DNA of 32,697 bases. It comes from Anaerolineae bacterium (lineage in GTDB: Bacteria; Chloroflexota; Anaerolineae; Anaerolineales; Anaerolineaceae). The first letter of the stretch is position 1. Each line of letters opens with the position of its first letter. Made by a program: the position numbers and the translations under genes. Below are positions 1-7,115 of the stretch, one piece after another. The notes beneath the pieces were generated by a model, which was not told the origin of the DNA, made no database searches, and worked only from the letters and a program-made list of their open reading frames with translations. The stretch covers positions 1 to 32,697 of the forward strand of contig JAJTBH010000004.1 in assembly GCA_021287005.1 (NCBI GenBank). The letters run 5' to 3'.

Positions 1-943
1 ACTGGCGTTGGCCTTGAAAACCGCTCACAATGGCGTTATGCCCCAGGGCTTCTTCGCCGAAACCCAATTCAGCCAGACGCGGGTTGCCCACCATCAGGTC
101 GCGGCCGATCATGGTCATTTTCACCACCGTTTCCCAATCTTTATCCTTTTGGGCGCGGCTGTGCTGGTTGTCGGATGCGTTATAATCACGGCCTTCCTTG
201 CAGTGAGCTTTGGTCCATTCCAGTGCTTTTTTATATTCTTCGGGGTCATAAATACCTTCATCGATACGCCGGGTAAATTCGGTCATATCAATGCTTTCGA
301 CGCGCATGCCCAGATAACTTTCAAAGAAGGGTTGATCCACAATGGAGCCGGCAATGCCCATGGAGGTACCCCCCATGGAGAGGTAAGATTTGCCGCGCAT
401 CAAAGCGACCGCCAGACCGGCACGGGCAAAACGCAATAATTTTTCCTGCACGTCGGCCGGAATAAAGGCGTCGCTGGCTTCTTGCACATCATGCCCGTAA
501 ATTGAAAACGCCGGCAGACCTTTCTGGTTGTGGGCAGCCAGAACTGCCGCCAGGTAAACCGCACCGGGGCGTTCGGTGCCATTAAAACCCCAGACCGCCT
601 TGGGAATCAGGGGGTCCATATCCATCGTTTCGGAGCCATAACACCAGCAAGGAGTAACGGTAATGGAAAGGCCCACACCCTCGCGAGCAAACTTCTCGGC
701 ACACTGTGCTGCTTCGGCGACGCCGCCAATACAGGTGTCTGCAATCACGCACTGCACCGCTGAACCGTCGGGGTAGCGCAAATTGGCAGTTAAAAGATCC
801 ACCGTCATACGCGCCAGTTTCATCGTCTGGTCTTCAAGGCTTTCACGAACGCCGCGACGCCGTCCATCAATTGTCGGGCGGATGCCTATTTTGGGAAAAG
901 ATCCGACCCAGCGATTTTGAGCACCATCATTTGAAGTTTTCAT
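1..943 (-). CDS. fucI: L-fucose isomerase, N-terminal part (runs off the left edge)
   Basis: The enzyme interconverts L-fucose and L-fuculose (family members also take D-arabinose) in the cytoplasm. About 314 N-terminal residues are present and the reading frame is open to the window edge. The translation follows Escherichia coli FucI closely: [13 protein letters not shown] near residue 17, an [13 protein letters not shown] block near 105, [15 protein letters not shown] near 130, and [20 protein letters not shown] near 205. The metal-binding and catalytic Glu/Asp/His residues lie further on, outside the window, so activity cannot be judged here. The ATG at 943 is preceded by a clear AGGAGG. 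The protein has about 10 more N-terminal residues than the E. coli enzyme. It is the last visible gene of the leftward sugar operon, 140 bp behind the RbsD-like gene. The family assignment is very secure; the in vivo substrate is not. Confidence 0.95.
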   Translation of the reverse strand, partial: MKTSNDGAQNRWVGSFPKIGIRPTIDGRRRGVRESLEDQTMKLARMTVDLLTANLRYPDGSAVQCVIADTCIGGVAEAAQCAEKFAREGVGLSITVTPCWCYGSETMDMDPLIPKAVWGFNGTERPGAVYLAAVLAAHNQKGLPAFSIYGHDVQEASDAFIPADVQEKLLRFARAGLAVALMRGKSYLSMGGTSMGIAGSIVDQPFFESYLGMRVESIDMTEFTRRIDEGIYDPEEYKKALEWTKAHCKEGRDYNASDNQHSRAQKDKDWETVVKMTMIGRDLMVGNPRLAELGFGEEALGHNAIVSGFQGQRQ

Positions 944-1083
944 ACGAGCTCTTCCTCCTTTTAAAACTGATATTTTTATAAATCCAGTTTGACGTTAAGT
1001 AACTTTCCCCGAAACAAAGGCCGTTTGAGGTTTCGTTTCGAGGCAAAGACATCCGACTGGTTACAACCGACTCCGCTCCATTG

Positions 1084-1479
1084 TTATACTCTCCCTGACA
1101 TTAAAACCATATTGGCATACTGGGTGATATCACCGGTTCGAATTAACCCGATGGCCCCCGGTACGCGTTTTTTCATATCCACATGGGCCTCAAAAGTTAC
1201 CGGAATGCCGTGCATGCTGTTCAGGAATTTTTGTTGGACCTCAGGTGAATTTTCATCTCTAAACTCTTGCGCCATAAAGATTTCACAGATGTCAAAATTG
1301 GGACGAATGGCTTCCAGCACCTGCAAAACGGTGGGCACGCCATCCACCAGGGATATATCCACCGTTTCAATCATCGGCCAGTAGGGGAAGCCCCGGTCTG
1401 AAATCACCAATAAATTGGTATGCCGCACGCGCGCCAGCAATGAATTTATTTGCGGGTTAAGAATTCCATTCCGTAACAT
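1084..1479 (-). CDS. RbsD/FucU-family sugar mutarotase (pyranase)
   Basis: This 131-residue protein matches the RbsD/FucU family, which converts between ring forms and anomers of free sugars (ribose, fucose) after import. The RbsD active-site pattern is visible: His20 in RHTN, Asp28 in SDRGFP, a His near 99 followed by MKK, and Tyr121-Ala-Asn123 near the C-terminus. It looks closer to RbsD than to classical FucU, but no ribokinase gene is near and L-fucose isomerase follows directly, so mutarotation of L-fucose or a related sugar is the likelier job (inference). The ATG at 1479 has an AGGAG about 7 bases upstream. It begins 27 bp after the mannose-1-phosphate guanylyltransferase gene and is probably co-transcribed with it. 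Confidence 0.9.
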   Translation of the reverse strand: MLRNGILNPQINSLLARVRHTNLLVISDRGFPYWPMIETVDISLVDGVPTVLQVLEAIRPNFDICEIFMAQEFRDENSPEVQQKFLNSMHGIPVTFEAHVDMKKRVPGAIGLIRTGDITQYANMVLMSGRV

Positions 1480-1506
1480 CTGACATCTCCTCTCTTTTTA
1501 TGGCAA

Positions 1507-2577
1507 TTAGAGTAAATCGCCGCGTTTGTTTTTATTTAACCAATCCACCACCAGTTTCACATCCTGCTCGCGTTCCCTGGGGCAGATTAACAAAGCATCT
1601 TCTGTATCCACAATTACCAGGTTTTCAACCCCAATGGTCGCTACCAGGCGTTTTTCACCGATGATCATGCTGTTCCGGGTGTCAATATCCAGATGAGGCC
1701 CCACCAGAATATTGCCCTTTTCATTTTTCGGCAATAAATCGAGTAAACTGCCCCAACTGCCCACATCACTCCAACCAATTTCCACCGGCAAAACCACCAC
1801 ATCGGCAGCTTGTTCCATAATGCCGTAATCGATGGTCTGTTTGTGCACCGTCGGCCAGATTTCATCAATTACCTGTTGATAAGTTCCGTCTTTCAAAGCG
1901 GCTTCAATTTTGATTAACCGGGTATATAGTTCAGGCATCTGACGTTCAAACTCGGCCAGAATGCGGTCCACCCGCCAGATAAACATCCCGCTGTTCCAGG
2001 AATACAAACCGCTTTCGATCATTTGACGCGCAGTATCGGCATCCGGTTTTTCGGTGAAACGTTCGACATAATAAACCGGCTGGTGATTGACCGTGCCCAG
2101 TTGCTGCCCCTGTTTAATATAACCATAACCGGTTGAAGGATAAGAAGGGGTAATGCCCAGAGTCACCAGGTGCCCGTCAGCCGCCAGGCGGGCGGCCGTA
2201 TCCAGTGTCTGGCGAAATTCGGCTGTTCTTGAAATATAATGGTCGGCAGTCAGGACGGCCATGACAGCCTGCGGATCTTTGTGGCGCAAATGAATAGCTG
2301 CCAGGCCAATGGCCGGAGCTGTGCCGCGCCCTTCCGGTTCGACAATGAAATTAGACACCGGAAGATCGGGCGTTTGTGACTGCAAAATTTCCACATGCTC
2401 ACTGCGGGTGACCACCGTGATCTGCTGCGCTTTAAACAGCGGATCGAGGCGGTCGACAGCCTGTTGGAACATGGTGCGGTCTCCTACCAGTTTAAGCGAT
2501 TGTTTGGGTCGGTGTTGGCGGCTAAGCGGCCATAAACGTGTTCCGCTTCCTCCAGCCATAATCAGGGCGTAATACAT
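1507..2577 (-). CDS. manC: Mannose-1-phosphate guanylyltransferase (GDP-mannose pyrophosphorylase)
   Basis: It makes GDP-mannose from mannose-1-phosphate and GTP, reversibly, in the cytoplasm. The nucleotidyltransferase signature MAGGSGTRLWPLSR is at residues 7-20 and RPKQ (Lys25) follows. Family blocks LTADHYI, GYGYIKQG, ERFTEKPD, YSWNSGMFIW and VEIGWSDVGSW are all present. At 355 residues it is the short, single-domain form without the phosphomannose isomerase domain of long ManC proteins. I chose the ATG at 2577 because GGAGA lies just upstream and the protein then starts directly with the conserved strand MYYALIMAGG; an in-frame ATG at 2610 would overlap the preceding gene. GDP-mannose is the substrate of the epimerase encoded two genes upstream, which fits one pathway. 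Confidence 0.94.
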   Translation of the reverse strand: MYYALIMAGGSGTRLWPLSRQHRPKQSLKLVGDRTMFQQAVDRLDPLFKAQQITVVTRSEHVEILQSQTPDLPVSNFIVEPEGRGTAPAIGLAAIHLRHKDPQAVMAVLTADHYISRTAEFRQTLDTAARLAADGHLVTLGITPSYPSTGYGYIKQGQQLGTVNHQPVYYVERFTEKPDADTARQMIESGLYSWNSGMFIWRVDRILAEFERQMPELYTRLIKIEAALKDGTYQQVIDEIWPTVHKQTIDYGIMEQAADVVVLPVEIGWSDVGSWGSLLDLLPKNEKGNILVGPHLDIDTRNSMIIGEKRLVATIGVENLVIVDTEDALLICPREREQDVKLVVDWLNKNKRGDLL

Positions 2578-2599
2578 ATCTGTCTCCATTTCTTTTGGG

Positions 2600-3445
2600 C
2601 TAAAAGCCACGCAAAACCGTACTTTCTCTGCGCGGCAGGCCGGGTTTGGGTAGGCGTTTTAAAACCTTATATTCAATCTGGTGTCTGGCACAAAATTCAG
2701 ATTTTTCAGGTTTATCGCCATCGTCATTAACAACATAATAATCCGGTCTGATTCGCTCAATTTCCGGTTCGGCATCCATCCAACCCTGCCCCGAAGAAAT
2801 CAACGCTCGTGTTACAAAACGTACCGATTGCACCAGATAGCGGCGTTCATTTTCGGGGAAAAGCGGATGACCCTCGCCTTTTAACAAGCGAAGATTGGCA
2901 TCATGGCCTACCACGACAAACAATTCACCAAAAGCTGATGCTTCTTCAAAAAATCGCACATGCCCTGAATGCATCCAATCATAACAGCCGGTCACAACCA
3001 CACGTTTCTGGCTGCCCTTTTCGGGCAGAGTGTGCGGGTTGTCCAACGGAAAACCGGATAAATCACCGGCCGTCAAAACCCGATACCCATACCCGTTTTG
3101 GGTGCAAAAAGTCTTTTGGGATTCTCTGGCCTGTTCCTCATTAACCACCCAGGTTATGGGAAAAGGAGGTTCCGAGTCAAAATGCGGCAAGCCGGTAGCC
3201 TCATCCAAACGATGGATAAGCGATACATGCTTCACATAACGATTCGATTCCAGAAAATAAACCCGTTCCGCCTCAGAAAATTTTGGTGAAATACCATGAA
3301 CAGATCTTAACAGGTCATCAGACCACAAAAAAACATGCAAACCTCCCAGACGTGATGCCTCGTGTAAAAATCGGATATGCGGTGATCTGACATTATCAAA
3401 ACCACCAGTGATCATTATTTTGGCATTATTCTGAAAAATCGGCAT
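2600..3445 (-). CDS. Tandem cytidylyltransferase-fold nucleotidyltransferase
   Basis: This 281-residue protein holds two copies of the HxGH nucleotidyltransferase fold used by HldE, glycerol-3-phosphate and phosphoethanolamine cytidylyltransferases. The second copy (about residues 148-281) has an intact site: GCYDWMHSGH at 153-162 (His159, His162), the ERRYLV block near 200, and a C-terminal RRESTVLRG that resembles the usual ISTT element. The first copy (about 10-125) has GGFDNVRSPH at 14-23, where Arg20 replaces the first catalytic His, so it is probably inactive or regulatory. It lies 30 bp after the GHMP kinase gene and just before manC. A role in adding a nucleotide to the kinase product is inference; the substrate and the nucleotide (CTP, ATP or GTP) cannot be read from sequence. 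An AGGA lies 7 bases before the ATG. Confidence 0.82.
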   Translation of the reverse strand: MPIFQNNAKIMITGGFDNVRSPHIRFLHEASRLGGLHVFLWSDDLLRSVHGISPKFSEAERVYFLESNRYVKHVSLIHRLDEATGLPHFDSEPPFPITWVVNEEQARESQKTFCTQNGYGYRVLTAGDLSGFPLDNPHTLPEKGSQKRVVVTGCYDWMHSGHVRFFEEASAFGELFVVVGHDANLRLLKGEGHPLFPENERRYLVQSVRFVTRALISSGQGWMDAEPEIERIRPDYYVVNDDGDKPEKSEFCARHQIEYKVLKRLPKPGLPRRESTVLRGF

Positions 3446-3475
3446 TTTTTAATCCTGTCCTTGATATTTTACCCG

Positions 3476-4297
3476 CTATTGGTTAATCCGTACCTTAACT
3501 TTAAATGCACCCGGCACTTCTTCCTGCGAGACCACAAACAAATATCCACCGCCGCAGCCAGAATACATGGCCCCCGCATAATGTGCCTGATAATATCCCA
3601 ATATTTCCAGCAAATCGATGTTAATGGTCGGGTGGCGTACCGTGTTTGGCAGAATCGCCTCCCAACATAACATACACTCATTCATGGAAGCCCCCAGACC
3701 AAAAAGATCCCTGTGCAGGATGGCATCATAACAATCTTTGCCGCTCTGCCCCAGCCGGCGAATCCATTCAACATCCAGATTTTTAATACCCAGCGGGTTA
3801 TATCCATCCGGGCGCTGATTAACCGGCAGGCAGTAAATAACCTCTTCCAACCAACGCGCAATAAATGGATCATTGTTTGACTCAACATGCGCCGGGAAAT
3901 ACCCCCCGTCAAAATCAATGGCATAATCCAAACGATTAATTCCCGGATAGATTAAACCGGCCATATCCTGCGAACCGGAAGGTTCAAGCCTGTTTTTATT
4001 TTCTGAGGCATACAATTCACGCACCAGGTTCGCTGGGTCTCCCTGCGGAAGCCGGCCCTGCCAGTGCTGCATGGCAACCCGCCGCGTGCTGGTGGCCATG
4101 CCACAACGATCCATAAAACGAAAAACAGGCTCCAGAGCGACAACCACCATTGAACCGGGCGAAGTGGGATTAAACCGGGAAATAAAAGGCTGATCAATCC
4201 ACCCGCCCGCCAGCGCCATTCGATAGGGAATGGCACCGGTCACATGGGTGATATCCGGCAGGGTGTTTTTGTCGATAACGAGCCTGGTTTCCATCAT
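3476..4297 (-). CDS. Compact, divergent GHMP-family sugar kinase
   Basis: This 273-residue protein shows GHMP kinase landmarks: an N-terminal IPYRMALAGGWIDQPF (residues 23-38, the RxxLxGxHxD-type sugar site), SGSQDMAGLIYPGINRLDY (107-125, matching the GKQDQYAAAYGG-N segment of heptose-7-phosphate kinase HddA and fucokinases), and a C-terminal GAMYSGCGGGYLFVV (242-256, motif 3). The phosphate-binding motif 2 is poor; the best candidate is CGMATSTRRVA at 65-75, where PxGxGLGSSSA is expected. It is shorter than the usual 320-360 residues. The likely role is phosphorylation of a free hexose or 6-deoxyhexose at C1, feeding the nucleotidyltransferase encoded next. The start has two adjacent ATGs (4297 and 4294), no clear ribosome binding site, and lies only 8 bp after the epimerase stop, so translational coupling is likely. 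It could be an inactive homologue. Confidence 0.75.
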   Translation of the reverse strand: MMETRLVIDKNTLPDITHVTGAIPYRMALAGGWIDQPFISRFNPTSPGSMVVVALEPVFRFMDRCGMATSTRRVAMQHWQGRLPQGDPANLVRELYASENKNRLEPSGSQDMAGLIYPGINRLDYAIDFDGGYFPAHVESNNDPFIARWLEEVIYCLPVNQRPDGYNPLGIKNLDVEWIRRLGQSGKDCYDAILHRDLFGLGASMNECMLCWEAILPNTVRHPTINIDLLEILGYYQAHYAGAMYSGCGGGYLFVVSQEEVPGAFKVKVRINQ

Positions 4298-4305
4298 CAG
4301 ATTTA

Positions 4306-5358
4306 TTAATCAATATCACGAACGGTATGTTTGCCGGCTTTACGATCGGCAAATTGCTGCTCGATCCAACGATAAGTTTTTTCAAGCCCTTCGCGTAAAG
4401 GCGTCGAAGGTTCCCAATCCAACATTTGTTTGATAAAGGTATTATCACTGTTTCGTCCGGCCACCCCGCGCGGGGCATCCAGATCATAAGAGCGGTTAAG
4501 TTTGATGCCGCCGATCGATTCAGCCATGCTCACCAGGTCGTTGATCGAAATCAGTTCGCTGGTGCCCAGGTTGATGGGGGTGGCAATCAAATCATCGCTG
4601 TGCATGATCATATCGATGCCTTTGGTGCAGTCATCAATATACATAAAACTGCGGGTTTGTTTGCCGTCGCCCCAGATTTCAATTTCATGTTTGCCTGATT
4701 CTTTGGCTTCAATCACCTTGCGGCAAATGGCTGCCGGGGCTTTTTCGCGCCCGCCATCCCAGGTGCCGTTGGGGCCATAAACATTGTGAAAACGAGCAAT
4801 GGCCGTTTTTAAACCGCGTTCGGCGGTATATTCCTGGCAGAACATTTCCGACATCAGTTTTTCCCACCCGTACCCTCTTTCGGCCATAGCCGGGTAAGCA
4901 TCCGATTCTTTTAAAGCGCGCACATGGGGGTCTTGCTGCAGGGTAATGTTATAAGCACAGGCTGAAGAAGCGAAGAAATATCGATCCACGCCCGCCTTCC
5001 AGGCCGCGTCAATCAGGTGTGTATTAATCAAAATACTGCGCAGACAGGCCACCCGGTTACGTTCAATAAAACCCATGCCGCCCATATCGGCTGCCAGGTT
5101 ATAAACTTCAACAGCACCTTCAACCGCTTTAATTGCATGTTCTTTTTCACGCAAATCAAGGTTTAAACTTTCAACACCTGAAACCCGAGGATACCAGTGC
5201 GGTAACGGTTTACGATCCAGAGCGCGAATGCGCGTAAAACCCTGATTATGAAAATAACGCACCAGGGAACCGCCAATAAAACCTCCCGCTCCGGCAACTA
5301 CGATTAAATCGTCCTTATTTCGTCCGGGGTAAGTTGCAGCCGTTAATTGTTTTTTCAT
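4306..5358 (-). CDS. GDP-mannose 3,5-epimerase-like SDR protein
   Basis: In plants this NAD-dependent enzyme converts GDP-D-mannose to GDP-L-galactose (and GDP-L-gulose). The 350-residue product has a Rossmann motif GAGGFIGG near residue 23 and long matches to plant GME: NLAADMGGMGFIE, FASSACAYN, GGREKAPAAICRK, EIWGDGKQTRSF and GRNSDNTFI. The residues equivalent to Arabidopsis Cys145, Tyr174, Lys178 and Lys217 are Cys134, Tyr163, Lys167 and Lys206, with identical spacing (29, 4 and 39), so the full catalytic set is kept. I start at the ATG at 5358, which has GGAGG 5 bases upstream; an in-frame TTG at 5370 lies inside that site. It is first in its operon and has an operator-bearing promoter just upstream. 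Assignment is strong; the physiological direction is open. Confidence 0.9.
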   Translation of the reverse strand: MKKQLTAATYPGRNKDDLIVVAGAGGFIGGSLVRYFHNQGFTRIRALDRKPLPHWYPRVSGVESLNLDLREKEHAIKAVEGAVEVYNLAADMGGMGFIERNRVACLRSILINTHLIDAAWKAGVDRYFFASSACAYNITLQQDPHVRALKESDAYPAMAERGYGWEKLMSEMFCQEYTAERGLKTAIARFHNVYGPNGTWDGGREKAPAAICRKVIEAKESGKHEIEIWGDGKQTRSFMYIDDCTKGIDMIMHSDDLIATPINLGTSELISINDLVSMAESIGGIKLNRSYDLDAPRGVAGRNSDNTFIKQMLDWEPSTPLREGLEKTYRWIEQQFADRKAGKHTVRDID

Positions 5359-5401
5359 TTTTGCCTCCAAATCCAGTCTATAGATTTTTTTTGAAATACG
5401 T

Positions 5402-5446
5402 ATGGTAACGTTACCATTTTATCATAAAATCAGACCTTCTTGTTAA
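5402..5446 (-). promoter_or_regulatory. Promoter and LacI-type operator of the epimerase operon
   Basis: A perfect 16-bp palindrome, ATGGTAACGTTACCAT, lies at 5402-5417. On the minus strand TTAACA (5441-5446) and GATAAA (5418-5423) are separated by 17 bp and could be the -35 and -10 boxes; TATGAT at 15-bp spacing is an alternative. The palindrome begins directly after the -10, covering the transcription start, which is a typical repressor position. Its core TGGTAACGTTACCA recurs at the repressor and importer promoters. Confidence 0.8.
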
Positions 5447-5469
5447 CTATATTTTATAGGCTAGATAAA

Positions 5470-6477
5470 TTATGAAACAACTTTGCCACTGGATGAACGT
5501 ACAATGAGTTCCACAGGTAATACAATATTCTGACATTGGTCGTCAGGCGCTTTGTCATTCAGACGTGCTATTAACAAATCCGTCGCTTTTTTACTCATTT
5601 CATAAGCCGGTTGGGTGGCTACCGTGAGGAAAGGGTAGGCGACCAGGCTTTGCGGCAGATCATCAAAACTGACCACGGCTATTTCTTCAGGAACTTTTAA
5701 TCCCATTTCTTGTAAAGCCCATAACGCCCCGATGGCAATCAGGTTATTCGCCGCAAAAATGGCCGTTGGGCGCGGTGTCTGGGCCATGACCCGCCGGGCC
5801 AGTTCATAACCGCTGGCCTGTGTAAACGTGCCATAATAATATAGTTCTTCCGCTTCGGCTCCCGCTTCTTGCATGGCGCGTTTATAACCACTCAGTCGAT
5901 CTTCAGAGGTGGATACATCCACTGAGCCATTTAACAAGGCAATTCGGCGGTGTCCGAGATCGATCAGCAATTTAACCAATTGATACGCCCCGCCCTCCGA
6001 ATCACAGCGCACGACATCCACGAGGTTATTTGAAACCCGCCGGTCCAGCACCACCACGGGAATATCTCGTTCCTGAACATAATCGACCGATTTTGATGTG
6101 CTTTTGGCCGGAACCAGTAAAATACCATCCACCTGTTTTTGTAATAAAAGTTGAATATACTTTTTTTCTTTTTCTTCCGATTCATCCGTGTTGCAGAAGA
6201 TGACATTAAAACCGGCGTCACTGGCCGTATCTTCTACCCCGCGCGCCATAATCGTGAAAAATGGGTTGGTGATATCGGTCAAAACCAGGGCAATGGTATT
6301 GGTGCGTTTTGAGCGCAAACTGCGCGCCAGAACATTGGGCACATAGCCCAGTTCGGCAATCGCTTTATTAACAATCTGACGTGTTTCAGGACTGATATAC
6401 CCGGTATTATTGATTACCCGGGAAACCGTAATGGGTGCAACCCCGGCTCTTTTGGCAACATCATGAATAGTGGTCAC
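5470..6477 (-). CDS. LacI-family transcriptional regulator
   Basis: A 335-residue DNA-binding repressor. The N-terminal helix-turn-helix (residues 2-26, TIHDVAKRAGVAPITVSRVI) and hinge helix (YVPNVLARSLRSK, about 46-58) are canonical, and are followed by a periplasmic-binding-protein-like effector domain with family blocks LVLTDITNPFF, GILLVPA, VVLDRR, IALLNG, AIFAANNLIAIGAL and VVSFDD. The start is a GTG at 6477 with a weak GGA upstream. It sits between the two operons it most likely controls, and operator-like sequences occur at its own promoter and at both target promoters. The effector is probably a sugar imported by the neighbouring transporter or a pathway intermediate; sequence does not say which. 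Confidence 0.95.
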   Translation of the reverse strand: MTTIHDVAKRAGVAPITVSRVINNTGYISPETRQIVNKAIAELGYVPNVLARSLRSKRTNTIALVLTDITNPFFTIMARGVEDTASDAGFNVIFCNTDESEEKEKKYIQLLLQKQVDGILLVPAKSTSKSVDYVQERDIPVVVLDRRVSNNLVDVVRCDSEGGAYQLVKLLIDLGHRRIALLNGSVDVSTSEDRLSGYKRAMQEAGAEAEELYYYGTFTQASGYELARRVMAQTPRPTAIFAANNLIAIGALWALQEMGLKVPEEIAVVSFDDLPQSLVAYPFLTVATQPAYEMSKKATDLLIARLNDKAPDDQCQNIVLPVELIVRSSSGKVVS

Positions 6478-6546
6478 TGTTTATCCATTCTTGTTACAAA
6501 AATTGGTGTGGATAAAGTCCTGCTTTCGTCATTACCACAATAATTG

Positions 6547-6588
6547 TGGTAACGATACCATGTTAGCATTAAAAAAAATCAATGTCAA
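6547..6588 (-). promoter_or_regulatory. Autoregulated promoter and operator of the LacI-family gene
   Basis: On the minus strand TTGACA (6583-6588) and TAACAT (6560-6565) are separated by exactly 17 bp. TGGTATCGTTACCA (6547-6560, minus-strand reading) begins on the last base of the -10 box and covers the start point. It matches the consensus shared with the other two promoters. About 70 bp of leader precede the GTG start. Confidence 0.8.
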
Positions 6589-7004
6589 TAGGCATTTCTT
6601 TATTTTTGGCGTTAAACAGAGCTTTTTAGTACATTTCAACAAAATTCATAACGAATTATTGTTTATTTTTAAAATATAAACAATTAACTAATCCAAATCA
6701 TTATCCCCACCCGGAGGAATAAATTCTCTGATACTGTCCGTTTTTCGCCGAGGCAAAAAGGAATAGAATCATTTCCCGGCGTCAAAAATACTTGCATTAC
6801 GGTTCAATTATCCAAAAAACAAAACGCTTTCCAGCAATTTTTTCCCCATTCCATTCATTTTTCCGTATTTTAATCCTATCAAAATCCATTCATGTTCATT
6901 TTGACGACATCCAACACGATGTTTATTATTGTGGATAATTGTATATTTATTGTTGCATTTTGTTGTTAATAGCATAATTTAGTGTTTAAAAGTTAAATTC
7001 CCTA
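6589..7004. other. AT-rich divergent intergenic spacer with a hairpin
   Basis: No convincing gene is seen in this part of the spacer between the repressor and importer genes. It is AT-rich and contains a 9-bp inverted repeat, ATTGTTTAT (6658-6666) and ATAAACAAT (6676-6684), plus a short GCC/GGC motif flanked by T and A runs near 6742-6760. Neither can be assigned a function. The spacer may keep the two operator-bearing promoters far enough apart for repressor looping (inference). Confidence 0.45.
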
Positions 7005-7060
7005 TTGACTTTCATATTGGAATATGCTAATCTGGTATCGATAACATGATACCGATACCA
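7005..7060 (+). promoter_or_regulatory. Importer promoter with a double LacI-type operator
   Basis: TTGACT (7005-7010) and TAATCT (7028-7033) are separated by 17 bp. From 7033 two adjoining 14-bp operator-like units follow, TGGTATCGATAACA (7033-7046) and TGATACCGATACCA (7047-7060). Their outer arms TGGTATCG and CGATACCA form an 8-bp inverted repeat around the pair. The arrangement covers the start point and suggests binding of two dimers or one wide site. The ATG of the ATPase gene is 55 bp further on. Confidence 0.75.
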
Positions 7061-7115
7061 TTATCCCCCAGACATCAGTAAGATCAAATTATTTTTTCTA
7101 TGCAGAGGACAGTAC

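Noticed and set aside
8-981. Plus-strand open frames across the first kilobase
   Set aside because: They are antisense to the fucose isomerase frame, which has strong family motifs throughout.
1010-1035. CGAAAC/GTTTCG hairpin in the gap before fucI
   Set aside because: A six-base stem with a long loop and no T-run; too weak to call a terminator or regulator.
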